A DNA stretch of 64,000 nucleotides from Diprion similis. Lineage: Eukaryota; Arthropoda; Insecta; Hymenoptera; Diprionidae. Below, in pieces: positions 23,947-36,800 of this stretch. A program made the position numbers and the translations under genes. The stretch lies in contig NC_060107.1 in the NCBI RefSeq assembly GCF_021155765.1, forward strand, positions 9,968,501 to 10,032,500, written 5' to 3'. The notes under the pieces were generated by a model. The model was given only the letters and a program-made list of their open reading frames with translations, was not told where the DNA came from and made no database searches. Position 1 is the stretch's first letter; every line of letters begins with the position of its first letter.

Positions 23947-26164
23947 CTCTTTTAAGGCTACTAGCACAAGGATACCCTTGAATGTTGTCAAGTTGCATGT
24001 CCTCTATGAATACGGTTGAGTATCAAGTTAAATTCAGAAAACTCCCGAATATTTGTACTATTTTTGCTATAGAATATAAGCGGACAAACAGAAGATATTC
24101 CCATTTACTTTATTCTAGAATCAATAAAAATTAGTATTATACGACCCTAGTATTCCTGCAATTGTTTTTAATGTATTTCAGAGACGTCTGTAATTATAAA
24201 TAGTATCAGCAATGTACGTAATACATATATACACATTCTTTTGGTCGATTGTTCGGACTTATTGAATGATCTAGGAGGTGCGAAAACAGGATATATAAGG
24301 TCGTCTGACATGAACAATATCTACCTTTACTATCGAAAAAACCAAGCTGTAATTTAAAACCAAGTAACACCGACCAATCAGTATAGTTTGTGGAGTTAAA
24401 GGTCGAAGTCATCTGTACCAGATGGTCGTGCGGAATGCATCTCATTTCGACAAGCAACTGCACGGAGATTCAACGGTCGAGTCAATTGGTCAGTTTGATC
24501 GATATCGGATCATTTCGTCGGCCTTTGAGCACAGGTGGAAGATTTTGAAAGATAATTCCTGTTCCATCCTGTTAACAACTCCATGCCTTCGACTGTAACT
24601 ATAACTCTAATCGCTATAAATCAACTGGAAACCTAGACTATTAATCTAAATTTTGAATCACCGAAATTATTTCTAATTACCTAGCGTTGATAAGGACCTT
24701 GGACACAACCCGCAGGCTGACCAACCCTCAGCCGCTAGAGGGTGGGATCATTCTATTCATATATTACGATCTTCGTCGGTAAGTAACAATACCGCGTTGT
24801 AGCATCCCCTAAACAAGTTAGATTCCCTTTTTTCAAAGCCAACTGGACTTATCAACGCCTGTCGTCGACAAAAGGTGATCACGCATGTTCACCAATCAAC
24901 AACTGTATTATACATTCTTCTTTAGCACTGTTGCAATTGATAATCCTTCTCGTAAATTCGAATAATCGTATGATTACTCTATAGGCAATGGTCCAAATTA
25001 ATGACATTTCACTCGGTCGGTAAAAACGAACTACAGAATCCGTGGGTGCACGCATAATTTCGTCACGATATTGCACAGTTGCACCTGATAGTGGCAACGC
25101 TGTCTTGTTAAAAATGCATGGCACCATGATTTTGATCGAATCTGGCTTTCCTACTGACTGTGGGATTCCCAGATGTTTCTCGCTGATAAATGTGTCGTGT
25201 GTGAATTTCCCGGATTTCACCGTCAATACACTTTTAGAACGTGATAAAATCCTTGCCAGTAATTTTGCACAAAAACAGTAAGTATCTTCGCATGACACAC
25301 TATCAAATTTAATCTTCAATGTCACCCGAAAACAGAATTCAACTTATCGATCCGAATCGACTTATATGCGATCTTTGAGAATCACAAATGTTACGTATGC
25401 AAATATCATGATGCCTTCCCCAGCTCATCAACTCATTTTTATTCACATTTTCCCACGCTCAAGTTGTATATACGTACAGAATGTAGGTGCCAGCATAACC
25501 TGCTCATTTTTAGGTTAGGTAAGCTGTGTCACAGCTGCGTAGTTCTCACCGCTGTTCGAATTTCATTCGTTTCACTCCAGTTGCGGTATCCAGTTCTGAC
25601 GCAATAATATTTCAATCTTACGTCGAGGCTGAAATTTTTTCAAGGGGCTCGTAAAACTGTATGCTCATGAGAAATCCATCCGTCATCGTATGCTTTGAAC
25701 TAGAATAGTTTCAGTCACCTTTGTCAGTTTAGTGCGAGCGCATGACGCTCGTTCCATTGAAGTCTGTCAAAAATATCAACACGTCAACAGATATTGATGT
25801 AAACAATGAACATTGATATATCGATGCTGATTATCGCTCGGCCTTTTCCAACCAGCCTGCTGGCCTTTCGACAGACTATCGTTGAGTTGAAGATTTTTAT
25901 AGAAATAGAATATTAAGTTATAATTACCGAGTCTTTGCTCTAAATGTTTAACTTGTACACCCTGATGCTTGTTTGGTACACAAGGTATAATTTCATTTCA
26001 AATACAACAGCGTTAGTTTTTACTACCCATCGCTTACTACCAAAATCCTCAATCCCTTCACTTACCTCTTTCCAAACCTATGTAATCTAATAGAAATGAA
26101 TTGTACAGCGATATATACGTAGTGAAACGCAAAAATTCCCTGTAAGAGACGATCAAACATGCTT
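23947..26164. other. Interval between hairpin and R2D2-like gene
   Basis: No gene supported. Two overlapping antisense ORFs near 24879-25325 have no family resemblance. The 5' end of the R2D2-like transcript should lie in the right half, but no core promoter is identified. Confidence 0.45.
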
Positions 26165-26254
26165 GTGAGTATAGTGATTCTTGAATACCCATTTGTCCTA
26201 CTAACTTCAATATGATATCATTTTACAAAATTATTAATTTTTTTGCAATTACAG
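26165..26254 (+). other. Probable 5' UTR intron of the R2D2-like gene
   Basis: GTGAGT donor at 26165 and TTTTTTGCAATTACAG acceptor ending at 26254, nine bases before the ATG at 26263. Splicing here would remove the in-frame upstream ATG at 26212 and leave MSKTPVSILQ as the start. Confidence 0.6.
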
Positions 26255-26262
26255 ATTACAAA

Positions 26263-27806
26263 ATGAGCAAAACTCCGGTGTCCATTCTTCAAGAGATGAT
26301 GGTAAAAAAATGTACCATACCAAATTATGAGCTTATCTATAATGGAGGCGGGTCACACGAGAACACTTTTACCTATCAAGTCACGTGTGACGGTCTGTCT
26401 GCAACTGGAATGGGACGTTGTAAAAAAGATGCAAAACACGAAGCTGCGAAAGCAATGCTTGAAACTATTGCTAAAGTGAATGGTTATCCTCAACTGCCGG
26501 CATCCCCGGCTCAGTCACCGAAGCATAGTTCTTCAACAACAGAGGCTCCAACTATACCACAAACATCGCCGAATGTGGCATTCATCAACGCAATAGGAAC
26601 ATTGCAGGTATACTTGTGATTCGGTCTTCCTCCCATTTATGGGGCTTAATTCATCAAATAGAACAATGAGGCTGAAGTAAGTAACGTTATTGTAACGATT
26701 CACATTTCGGGAAACCTGTTATATTGTGATTTTAGGAATCTCTAAAATAAGTAATTCATATTTTCAAAACTTGGCCATTTCAAAGTCACTGCAAAATTGC
26801 AAAATAGTCATTTTTTCCCCCAATGTTTTGTTAAGCTAACATTACTAACTTCAGCCTGATATAAAACAGCTGATTTTACTGTCCCCTCTAAATTTTTTAT
26901 CCATCTGTATAATTCAAGTACATCCTTGAAAAAACAAACACAAACATGTATGAAATTTTTACAAATCTAGGTTTTCCTCATGAAACTCATAAGAAACATC
27001 AGATTTTTGCAATTTATCTAGTCTTTAGACCAAAATATTGCTGGAAATCTGAGTGATCTAAACAGAATATTCTCGTAAAACAATTTCGTCATTTTGTACG
27101 AAGGTTTCGATTATTTTTTTTAAATTTTCAGGAACTATGTGCAGATAACAATTTGCAAGAACCTCGCTATGAGAGTGTTAGCGACGTTGGGCCGCCTCAT
27201 GCAAGAGTTTTCACAATTCACTGTATTGTTTCAACTTTTGTAGAACAAGGCATTGCGACTACTAAGAGACAGGCAAAACACGAAGCAGCTAAAAAGATGA
27301 TGGATCGTATCACGGATGTAGTGGCTGGGAAAATGCGAGACATTAGCATCTATATGAAAAACGACAATTCTAAGTATGATGATGAAATGGATAATGTCGC
27401 AAAATCCCAGTATCCCGAATTGACCAAATTGCCGGTTATAAAAAAGCCTAATTTGGGAGTGAAAATATCGGAGTACCATACAAAAATGAAGAATACCTTA
27501 GAAAATGGTGTTAGGCAAGAGGCAATCGGAAAGCTTGTCAATCTGATCAACGACGCTAAGTTAAAGTCTGATACCCAGTCGTCGTATGAAACAATATGTT
27601 TAAAGTTTAGAGAAATATTATTACCTCTAAACATTGAAATGAACGAAATTCGCCTAAACACTACGAATGGTGCTGGTTACATTGCGGCCTTAAGCCTGGA
27701 TACAAGTCCAGCGATAATAGAAATGAACTATGGAGATAAAGAAGTAATCACAAAAATGGGAGCCATTATTAAAGCAGCTACTACCCTGCATATGTTGCTT
27801 CTGTAA
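26263..27806 (+). CDS. r2d2: R2D2-like double-stranded-RNA-binding protein
   Basis: Two coding exons, 26263-26607 and 27132-27806, phase 0, GT-AG intron; 339 residues. The protein has two canonical dsRBDs: residues ~3-70, with C-terminal helix KKDAKHEAAKAML, and ~108-175, with KRQAKHEAAKKMM. The intron splits the second dsRBD inside its first helix (AIGTLQ|ELCADN). The C-terminal third (~215-339) has no Lys-rich dsRNA contact motif and looks like the Dicer-binding third domain of the R2D2/Loquacious/PACT family. Two dsRBDs plus the total length (Drosophila R2D2 has 311) favour R2D2, the partner of Dicer-2 in siRNA loading, over Loquacious. Start: MSKTPVSILQ follows an acceptor. Loquacious/TRBP-like is the alternative. 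Confidence 0.85.
26669..26857. mobile_element. MITE family 2 (189 bp) inside the R2D2-like intron
   Basis: Terminal inverted repeats of 21 bp: left AGGCTGAAGTAAGTAACGTT, right reversed AGGCTGAAGTTAGTAATGTT, two to three mismatches. It makes up over a third of the 524-nt intron. No ORF. A related end is at 18659-18679. Confidence 0.72.
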
Positions 27807-27879
27807 ATTCAAATTACTGGCTGTAGAAACGGTGGTCGAACGTTGATTATCACACTATGCAAAAAGATTCATTGGATGA

Positions 27880-27885
27880 AATAAA
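27880..27885 (+). terminator. Polyadenylation signal AATAAA of the R2D2-like gene
   Basis: Canonical hexamer 74 nt after the stop codon, followed by T/GT-containing sequence. Confidence 0.7.
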
Positions 27886-28807
27886 TGTACAGTTACAAGC
27901 TGCAACATGAGAATCAATGAAGTATTGAATCGAATGATTTTTAATCGCGATGACTAGCTGACTCATTTCTCGGTGCAGAGATTTTGTTGACAGCTCGGTC
28001 TATAAACATTGTTTTGAATAGAATGATCAGAGAGATTGAAGTAACTATAATGTAGAATTTTTTTAATGCTCTTCAAAGCTTATGATATAATATTTTCAAA
28101 CAGAGAAATGACTTTGTATTAGAATTTCTCGCGTGAATACCTATTTCAAATATACGAAATATTTTCTCTTAAGCTTAGCATCGATGTATAATAAATCGAT
28201 ATATTTTTATCAAGTGGGAGAGCCGGTTTGATAGTAAAGCAGGTACCCATTTGAATGATTGGTTAGATATTACATCAAATAAATATTTAATCCTGGTATA
28301 TTATGTGTCCAACATTTACGTAATTATTTATTCTATGGATTTCGCTATCCAAGTAGTTTAAGATATATATCCTTTATATCTTGTTATATACACTTAAATG
28401 TGAAATACTAAAGTATATTTACAATTAACTAATAGTATAATATTTGTATAAACGTTGAATGTGTACATCGAATTTTATTATTGATTGAATACGGCGTGTC
28501 AGTCGTATTTTTTCAAACTGAACGCACATGATTTTGAATATGAAGTAAAAAAAAAAAAGTAATGCATGTATGCATGAATTTTGATCTTATGTAACTCGCA
28601 TCAGGGTGCAACGTTATGTCTGTGAACGTTATACATAATTGTAATCGCAAGAAATCAATTCTACCTTATTTCAGATAACTTGGTCTGAAATTGAAGTGTA
28701 CCTATTAGATGTATGTACGCATGATTTATTCCTTCCAATAGTTATTGTAATACTTGATATTGAACAGTATCGATGTATCAATTATTTAGTCCGCATAAAT
28801 AAGTTTG
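27886..28807. other. Convergent intergenic region
   Basis: AT-rich, between the 3' ends of the R2D2-like gene and the dynein gene. Nothing recognised. Confidence 0.6.
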
Positions 28808-28838
28808 TTTATTACGTGATTTATTTTATCCCTTTATT
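28808..28838 (-). terminator. Cluster of three AATAAA signals at dynein 3' end
   Basis: AATAAA on the minus strand at 28838-28833 (overlapping the TAA stop), 28825-28820 and 28813-28808, which predicts a very short 3' UTR. Confidence 0.6.
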
Positions 28839-30826
28839 TTATGTCGCACAATAACGCGACCCCTCTCAGAGTCCAATGCCTAGGATTATGATCAGTTTCA
28901 AAGTCGATTGATCCGACATATTTCTGATCGGTTCTCTGAGGTTTTCTGTAAATCGGACATTCGTAAAGCGTTGGATCTTTCCCAGCCGTTGTATTTATCG
29001 CGTATATGTATATAACTGGCATCTGTTCGTAAAGCACTTTTGGTTTGCTTTCTACCAACTTTCCTGATTTCCTGTCCAACGATGCACCCTCCAAAAATAA
29101 ACCATGGACGTAAACTCCCTCCTGTGGTGGCTCTTTCACGTCCTCTTTATTGTGCCGGGTTAACAGATTTTGAAGAACCACCGAATCCAACGCCCACCCC
29201 TTGTGCGCTCTGGTCACTTCCTGTTGTAATCGATTTACGCGATTACGATATCGCTTTAGCCTAGCAAAAAGTATACGTGCACAAATGTTAACTTACTTGT
29301 CTCATTGCAGTTAGAAATCCTTGAGGGTTGAAGAATCCCGTCATCCAGAAAGCGTTCGGACGACCATTGGCACACCAGTGTCTAAACTGTCCATCCCTTT
29401 CCAACAACTCCGTGTACCAAAATCCGAGAGTTGCAGACTCCCAGGATATCTTTTGCCACTTTTCGGGTATGCGGGCGTCGTACATCGCGTCTAATGATGT
29501 CCGAAGGCCTTGGCTCATTACTATAGTGCCATCAATGGCTAATTTGAGATCGCTTAGGGTCGATTGGACTTCTTTTATCACGCGTGAAATCCTGAAATAA
29601 CATCCATTAAAATCCATTGGGTACTACTTTGTTATCTTTTTAAATGAACTTCAAAACCTGTCGATCTCTTGACGGAGGAAAATATTCATCGGAAACAAAG
29701 CTCCCATTCTTTGCAGGGCTTCCTTAACTTCGAATGCGTTATACTGGGGTGGTAATTTCGATAACATATCATCAGCCAGCCTGTAAACGATGCTTTCTCT
29801 CGTCTCACCACCTTGGGCGCCTCCTTCTTTCGGCTGTACGTTCAAAATTGTATCAAGTATTCCTTTCGCGGTGTTTATCTGGTAAGTTATGTCCGCGTTC
29901 GAATGCAGTCCGAATACTTCTGGTGTATCGGAAACTGGTAGACTGTTTATATAATCAATGTATCCCTGCAGGTTTCGAGTCTGAGGTACGCGATATCCGT
30001 GATAGAATTCGAACCCTGGGCGTAACAAGACGTCGCAAAACCATACGTGCGTAAATGTTGTCAATAAACGTTTATCGAAATCGTCTGTTACTCTGCCTCC
30101 ATATTGAACCTGTTGGCGAACAATTGTACATGAAAATTCGTGTTCAACGAAGTGAAAAATTTGTGTAAAAATCAATGAAAATTATTAACTACTTCCTACT
30201 TCTCCGAGCATGTAGCATACTGTCGGCCAAGACACTCCTTTCTTAGGATCCATATCGTCCAAATGATTTTGAATGAACTGCACCGACGCAGCGAAGTCCG
30301 CCTGATTAAATTCGTACGGCACATTCCAACCTAGTGGTCCGAATTTTCTTCGCTCCTGTACAACTGTATGCAAAAATGCAACAGCGTATAAAAGTGGCGG
30401 CCATTGGGCCTGTGTGCTGTAATCTAGAGCATCCTGTGTCACACCCTGGTACGTTCTCTTCAAACTTGCTCTTATGCCTTGCGGTGGTTCGTTTGTAAAC
30501 TTGATGGCCATCTGCGTTTGGGTAGAGATATGTGAGGATAATTACTCATGGGTGTGATTTTTTCTAATGTTACCGAGAGAAAATACTCCGACCAAATACC
30601 TGTAACAAACCAATTGGAAATTGCGCGTGGACTTCCGTCGTCATCCACAGTCTGAAAGACTCATGAATGTTCTCGGTTTCGACCAGAGCGTCCATAGCTT
30701 CGGTGCAGAAAGGAAGAGAGAGATGAATATTCTGCAGGAGGACCCATCCTCCGGTGGTCATAGCATCACTGATCATTTTCCGAGAGTGAAATTCCTGCCC
30801 TTGCCCCATCGAAACGGATCTGAGTT
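28834..30826 (-). CDS. Dynein heavy chain: AAA6 end and C-terminal domain (exons 29-33)
   Basis: Exon 29 begins [18 protein letters not shown] with [15 protein letters not shown]; exon 30 has [20 protein letters not shown]; exon 31 [15 protein letters not shown]; exon 32 [18 protein letters not shown]; exon 33 [20 protein letters not shown] through to the stop at 28834. These are all hallmark dynein C-terminal blocks. Confidence 0.96.
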
Positions 30827-33800
30827 CTGCAGCATGAGTAAATTTTTAAACATGATCCACAAGATTAATTGTATCAACTTCCACCGTTCATTATTCTACT
30901 TACGAACATCCTTTTGTTTCGCTAACGCAGTTATCTGCGGGCTTGGGTCTGACCCGATAGATAGAATGCAAATGAGAGGACTTCTCGGTTCTGACTCTGA
31001 CCACGTAGTTTCCAGATCCAAAATTCTCGCTTCGCCATACTCTTTGCCTAGGGATTCTATTATATACTTTCTCGCCTGTGAAAGAGTTCGGTCAGGACTC
31101 CACGATCTGACTAATAGTAACTTCCGGAAGACATCGAGATTTTTTTGATAGCCACAAGGTAGTTCCTCTTCTTCGGGTTTCTCTTTTTCGTACCATTGCC
31201 GCCACTCTTTCTCGTTGAATTCAATCTTCGTTAGCACTTCGGAGAATACTTCGAGCTTGCTGATTTCCACCAGATTTAACCAAGTTATATCCAGTATCCA
31301 CTTGAATGGTTTTGGCGCTACTGCGTTGAGATCCAGAGACGCTCCTCCTTTTATGAATGCCATAAATTCTGCGTGGGAGATCGCCTCGCGCTGGCAGTCT
31401 ATTTTCATTGCCAGCATAAGCGTGAAAAGTGCCTTGTGCCTTTCGTACAAACTCCGCAACGTGAATCCCCATACTTCAAGAGTCAGATGTCTGAGAATAA
31501 TGTCTATCCGTTCATTAGTGATTGCACTCTTAGTTGACTTCGTTATAGAGTTATCGAATATAGTCAAGAATTGCTTCAACGAGTTTTGGTACATCACATT
31601 GACGTTACTCATCTCTACTATGAGAAAGTATAAGATGGAACCTCTAGCAGCTACTGCACGGAACTCTTCTCTTGCTATCGTGATTTTCCTTTCCGTTAAT
31701 GCAGAAACTTGCAGTTTTTCACTAACCGATTCTGCGGTCGATTTTGTCTCCTGCAAAACACGGATCAGAGCTTCGTCATCTACCAGTGAACCTTCGGAGG
31801 AGGTCAATCTGTGCAGCAAAGTACTCTCGAGCTCTTTCATTGATCTTTGGTTCGTCATCACTGACTCGAACAGAGCAACTCGTTCAGCCTCTAAGTCAGC
31901 CTTTTCCATCAGAATCACCCTACCGAGTAGCTGGTCTTCTAATCCTTGCATAGTTACCGTGAAATCGATGATTGACGTCTTTGCTGATATTTCTGGACTA
32001 TACGCCGGGTTCGGCAATTTAGTTGTGATGTAGAGCATGAAACCAGGCATAACATCACACTCCTTGTCCCCAACAATTACTTTCTCGATAGAACCGGACT
32101 TGATGAAATTTTTCTCCAATACGTTATCAATAACGGGATCGAGTTCCTCCGCTACGTCTTCAATCAATAATGGTCTTCCTAGTGATAAACTATCTTCTAA
32201 ATGAGTTCTGAAGTATTTATGATTCAGAGATGTTATCTGTAGCTCATTCGAACTTTCTTTATTTTTTATCCACATTTTACCCTGGTTCTGTGGGTCAACC
32301 AGAAGGGGATACGACGATGACTTTGTCACAATCAAAGCGTTTTGCACGGATAACTCGTCGTTCGGAAGACCTTGCAGAGTCCATTCCGATATCGTCGCAG
32401 AGTCCACAAGCATGTTAGTTATATTCAAGTCTTTAGTAAACGGAATAGTTCGAGTGGTTAAAATATCCATCCAAGAGTCGACGAGTCCACCTCTGTATTG
32501 CTGATTGTAGGGTCCACAGTAGGACAAAAAACCAGTTGCGAGTAGAACGTCTCCAACCAATCGTCCGAGTTGATCTTTGAATTCTCGACTTTGGTGTGTC
32601 CACCGAATTTTTTCACCTCCCAGACCGTTTATCAAAGCGGTAGCGGCAGTCATTTTTCTAAGACACACGTTGGCTGCATCCGTCAAACGTTGTTTTTCTG
32701 ACACAGCTGCATCATACTGTTCCTTAACGGCCTGCAAGGCCATTTCTCGTTCGGACAACTCTCTTTCCGCATTGGCGAGATCTTCCATGGCTACTTTGAG
32801 TCTGGCCTCTTGTAAAGTCAAGTTTGCCTTCAGTGGAAGAACCTCTTTGTTCACGGAATGAAAGAAGGCCATGGCTTTGGTCCACGAGAGAAGACCGGCT
32901 ACGTCTCCACACACTCTTCTCGCTGTTTCCATATTGTAGTCTTCCATCTTGAAGTACGGTTGCAACAACTCGACCATTTCGTTATTGATTATATCTTTAG
33001 GGTAATTTTGTAATTGTAGTAGGAACGTTGTACTGGCCATCATTTTGAGCGACTCGGCCCAAGAGGGCTTCGGACATAAGGCCGTAGAATCGGGAACGAC
33101 TGATCCAATTTTTCGTTGAAACAGAATCAGTACGCAGTCCATAATTCTCATGATCAGGTGCGGAGGACGGCCCAACTTTCTGACAGTGGCTATATGCGCT
33201 GGCTTGATAGTGTTCAAGGCAGCTTCAGCTTCTTCTAAGGCTGGTTTAGCAGCCTCCAGCTTTTGCTCAGCTACCGCTTTCTCCTCGGCAATACAGGCGA
33301 CTAATACCTCTGCCTTTTCCTTCACCTTTTGCACCTGATTTTTGAAAGTTTCTGCTTGCATTGCTCGCTCAGTTACCTCCAAAAGCACAGTCTCTGCCTT
33401 CTGCGACGCGTGGGCTAGCTCTTGTTCCATAACAGCTAGTTCTTGTTTCAATAGCTCCACAGACACTGAAGCTTCTTCTAATTTAGCAAGTCCGGTGTCC
33501 ATTCTCCTAGCACCCTCTCCAAGTTCATGCTGTTTCAATTGGTATATATTTTTGTATCCACCGATGAAATTTAAGTAAGACTTTGGGGTGACGTGCGTGG
33601 CTCGTCTGAACCGCTGGAAATACTCGGTTGAAGTTTCTGCCACTACATCTTGGATAGAACCTAATGCGTTGACTAACTGCATTTTGACGTGATCTGTACA
33701 GGCGATTTCAAAATCGTGCAAGAAATGCTCGGCCACTAGGACCAATGCATCTCTTGGCCAGGGCTGGAACCAGTCAATCGTGCATCCGGATATGAGAGCT

Positions 33801-36800
33801 GGGAATCGGAGAGCTCTATTTCTGAATTTCTCACCTACTGGAGAGAAACAAAACACCACGTGTAAGTTTTGACAAGTTCGTTGGAGAAAGTATTCCATCA
33901 CAAGTTCGTTGTTTAACGTTCTCTTGGGATTTTCTCTTTTCAGGGACGGTGTGAGTTCGGATATTATTTCTGCCTGTTCATCTCTCGTGAACAGATTGCT
34001 TATGACTCCAGAGCTCAAAACGTTATTTAAATATTCGAGGAACCCTTCCTCTTTGATGTCAAGGTCGGTAAATATGAAGGTCGTACCTTTACCTTGAGCG
34101 CCACACGAGCGATAAAGAAATTTCAAATCTTCAAGAAAGTTTGTCACGTTATAGGATCTAGTCAATGTAATTTGGAAGGTCTTATAACCAGCAATGAAGG
34201 ACGATAACTTCGTTAAGCTCTGTTTACCAGAGCCACCGACACCAACAAGCATTACGTTCCCTCTTGGATGTCTGATAACTCTCGAAATTTTAACCAGATG
34301 TAACATAGCGTCCGGGAAGAAAACTAAATCCATACCAGCTCCTCTCTGCATTTCGTTAAACTGTGATAAAAACATTTCTAATCGATCCCTCAAGATTTGA
34401 TGCTCTTCAACAGGTTCGTAAACCTTTGGTAATTCCATGTCAGCATCTTCTCCCTCTTCTCCAGTCGGTTCAGGTGCGTCTCTGAAAAACAGAATTGAAT
34501 AAATGAACGATGAAATCGCGTATCGATGTACATATGTACACATTGTTTGAGCTGCAGTCAGTATTTACCGCATGAAGTCAACAAAGACTGGATTCTTATC
34601 AACCATTGGTACGTAATTGTTCCCCAGTACTTCGTTCACAGTGTTGACTAACTCCTCATCAAACCATTGTTTGTCCGTTAGCAACGTGAATCTGTCACTA
34701 AACACCCTTGTACATTCGTGTTTCCAAAGAAGCATGAGAACGCTTTCGTTCTCTATGACCGTTGATAGTGTGCCAACCATTCCTTGCCAGATGCGTGATA
34801 AATCCCGAAGGCTGAAAACGTAATGGAATTTGGCTGGTGTTGGTAATAACTTAGCCCTGGTTCTTTGCCAGAGAACTCTGGTCAGTGGTACCATTTTCTT
34901 CACGAGACTCCTAACCTCCGTTGAAAAACCCCTTTTCGTGTTATAGTGACCTTCGCCCAAAACGCTGAAGATCCTGTCGATCGAAGCGTCATTCGGAATC
35001 GTACAGTTGAAGATGCAAAATTGTCTCTTCAGACGCGAAGGGATGTCGTTTCGCCCACCCCCCGGCTGTCCCATTGCAGCCAAAAACGTAACGTCAACGA
35101 CAGTTGTGAATTCGCCAGGTTTCTCGAGGGAATAAAAACCCTTCATATCCATTGTTTGTCGGACAATTTCGTTTGTGATTTGATCACCCCATTCGTTAAT
35201 CTGGGGCAAATTAACATCGTCGACGAATACAAGCATCTTCTTTCCACCCGGTGGCCCAAAGGTATTACCAAGTCGTTTTTCAACGTAACTTTCAATCGTC
35301 TTTTGAAATTGATACGGAGTTGTAGCCGAGCTGAAGTTGAACGACCGTCCCAAGGTTGTTTCTGGATTTGCTCTTTTCATGTACGATTTCATCATGACTG
35401 TTTTAGCAGATCCTTGCTCTCCAATCAACAGAACCGCTCTGTCCTGACGTCCGATCAGGTCAACCAGATATTGAATCCTCACGTTATCTTGAATCGGTAC
35501 TAAGATATTGCTATAATCTGGAGTAGCATAATCAGGATACGAGTAATTCATAACTAAGGTCGCCCAATGATCCCATTTTCCCTTATCATTGACAACGAAA
35601 TCGAAAACTGTAGCCTTCGGGTATTTCTCCGACGTAGGTAGATCGAATGCCGTCAAATTCGTTCTCACGTAATCATCGTACTTGAGTCGATCTGCAGTTT
35701 CCAAAAAGGCCCCAAGGCCCCAAATCATTGCAAAAACGTAGAACCGTATCAGGTGCTCCGCCGTCATAGGCTGTGGCTTATCTCTCTCGATGTCTTCGTC
35801 ATCCTCGTCTTCTTCAACAGGGACTTCCGGGGGTACCAAACCTTCCAACAGACAAAGCATCTGACGAACCACGTTGCACTGAAGTATTCTCATTGAAAAC
35901 ACCAAGTTCTGGGTACACCAAGCGTACAGCTGAGAAAATGATTTGTCGAACATATCGCTAAAGACTTCTTCTTCCAGAGGTGCCCGACTTTTCAACCACG
36001 CAGTAACAACTGGCTTCCAATCTAAACCTGATGAACTCATGTAAACCATTCCGTTCCGTGACACTGTAGCTGGACTTGCGTTGTCTATGTTGTGGGGTTC
36101 GAAAATTATCTTACAAGTAGGAGCCATTGCTAGTCTGTCTCCATTGGCCAGGGTCAAGGTTTTATTATCATCCAACACGGAATTCAAATTTTCTATCCAA
36201 ATACTGTCCACTGGCCCGTCGAGGACTAACCACACGTGCTCCCCTTTTTTAAGCTTCAAAGTCTTCCGCCATAGTGCAGAAAAAATTCCGTCAGTCCAGT
36301 CATTAGTGGCCACGTCAAGCCGGCCAAACATTTGTGCAGCGGTTATACTCTTCGGATTCATTCTCATCTCCCTATAGATTGATGAAAATAGTTGTAGTGC
36401 CATAGCACTAGATACTAAACACTGAAAAATTCTCCTTACCTGTGAGCATCACCACATTGAGTCAACGCTTTCATCAGCGTGTGAATGCAGGTAGTTTTTC
36501 CGGCGCCAGTAGGACCCAGCGTCATTATTCCGTGCCTTACTCTTTGCGTTTCATACAGTTGAATCAATTTCAAAACCCATGGAGGGTGGTAAACCAATCC
36601 TGCTTCTTGCACCTGCTGATCAATGGCTGTCTCCAGGTGTGGATAAGCTGTTTTTTCAAGCGCTTGGTTTGGGAATAAATCAGCCACCAGCGATATGAAC
36701 AGCGGCTCGTCTTCATCTGTAAGAACAAAGTACATTGTTCACTTTTTTTTCTGCGAGCATTAACGCAGGAAATATTATACGTATGTAAAGCGTATTCGAA

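Noticed and set aside
24879..25325. 148-codon intronless ORF on minus, overlapped by an 80-codon ORF on plus
   Set aside because: No recognisable domain in either, no splice or promoter context, composition typical of AT-rich noncoding DNA. Kept out for lack of support.
26212..26262. Upstream in-frame Met (26212) for the R2D2-like protein
   Set aside because: It lies inside a probable 5' intron, and the extra residues are hydrophobic and unlike the family; 26263 is preferred.
30621..36377. Long plus-strand ORFs (for example 31215-32033 and 34946-35503)
   Set aside because: Antisense shadows of the dynein motor exons, whose own frame is fully explained by the family.
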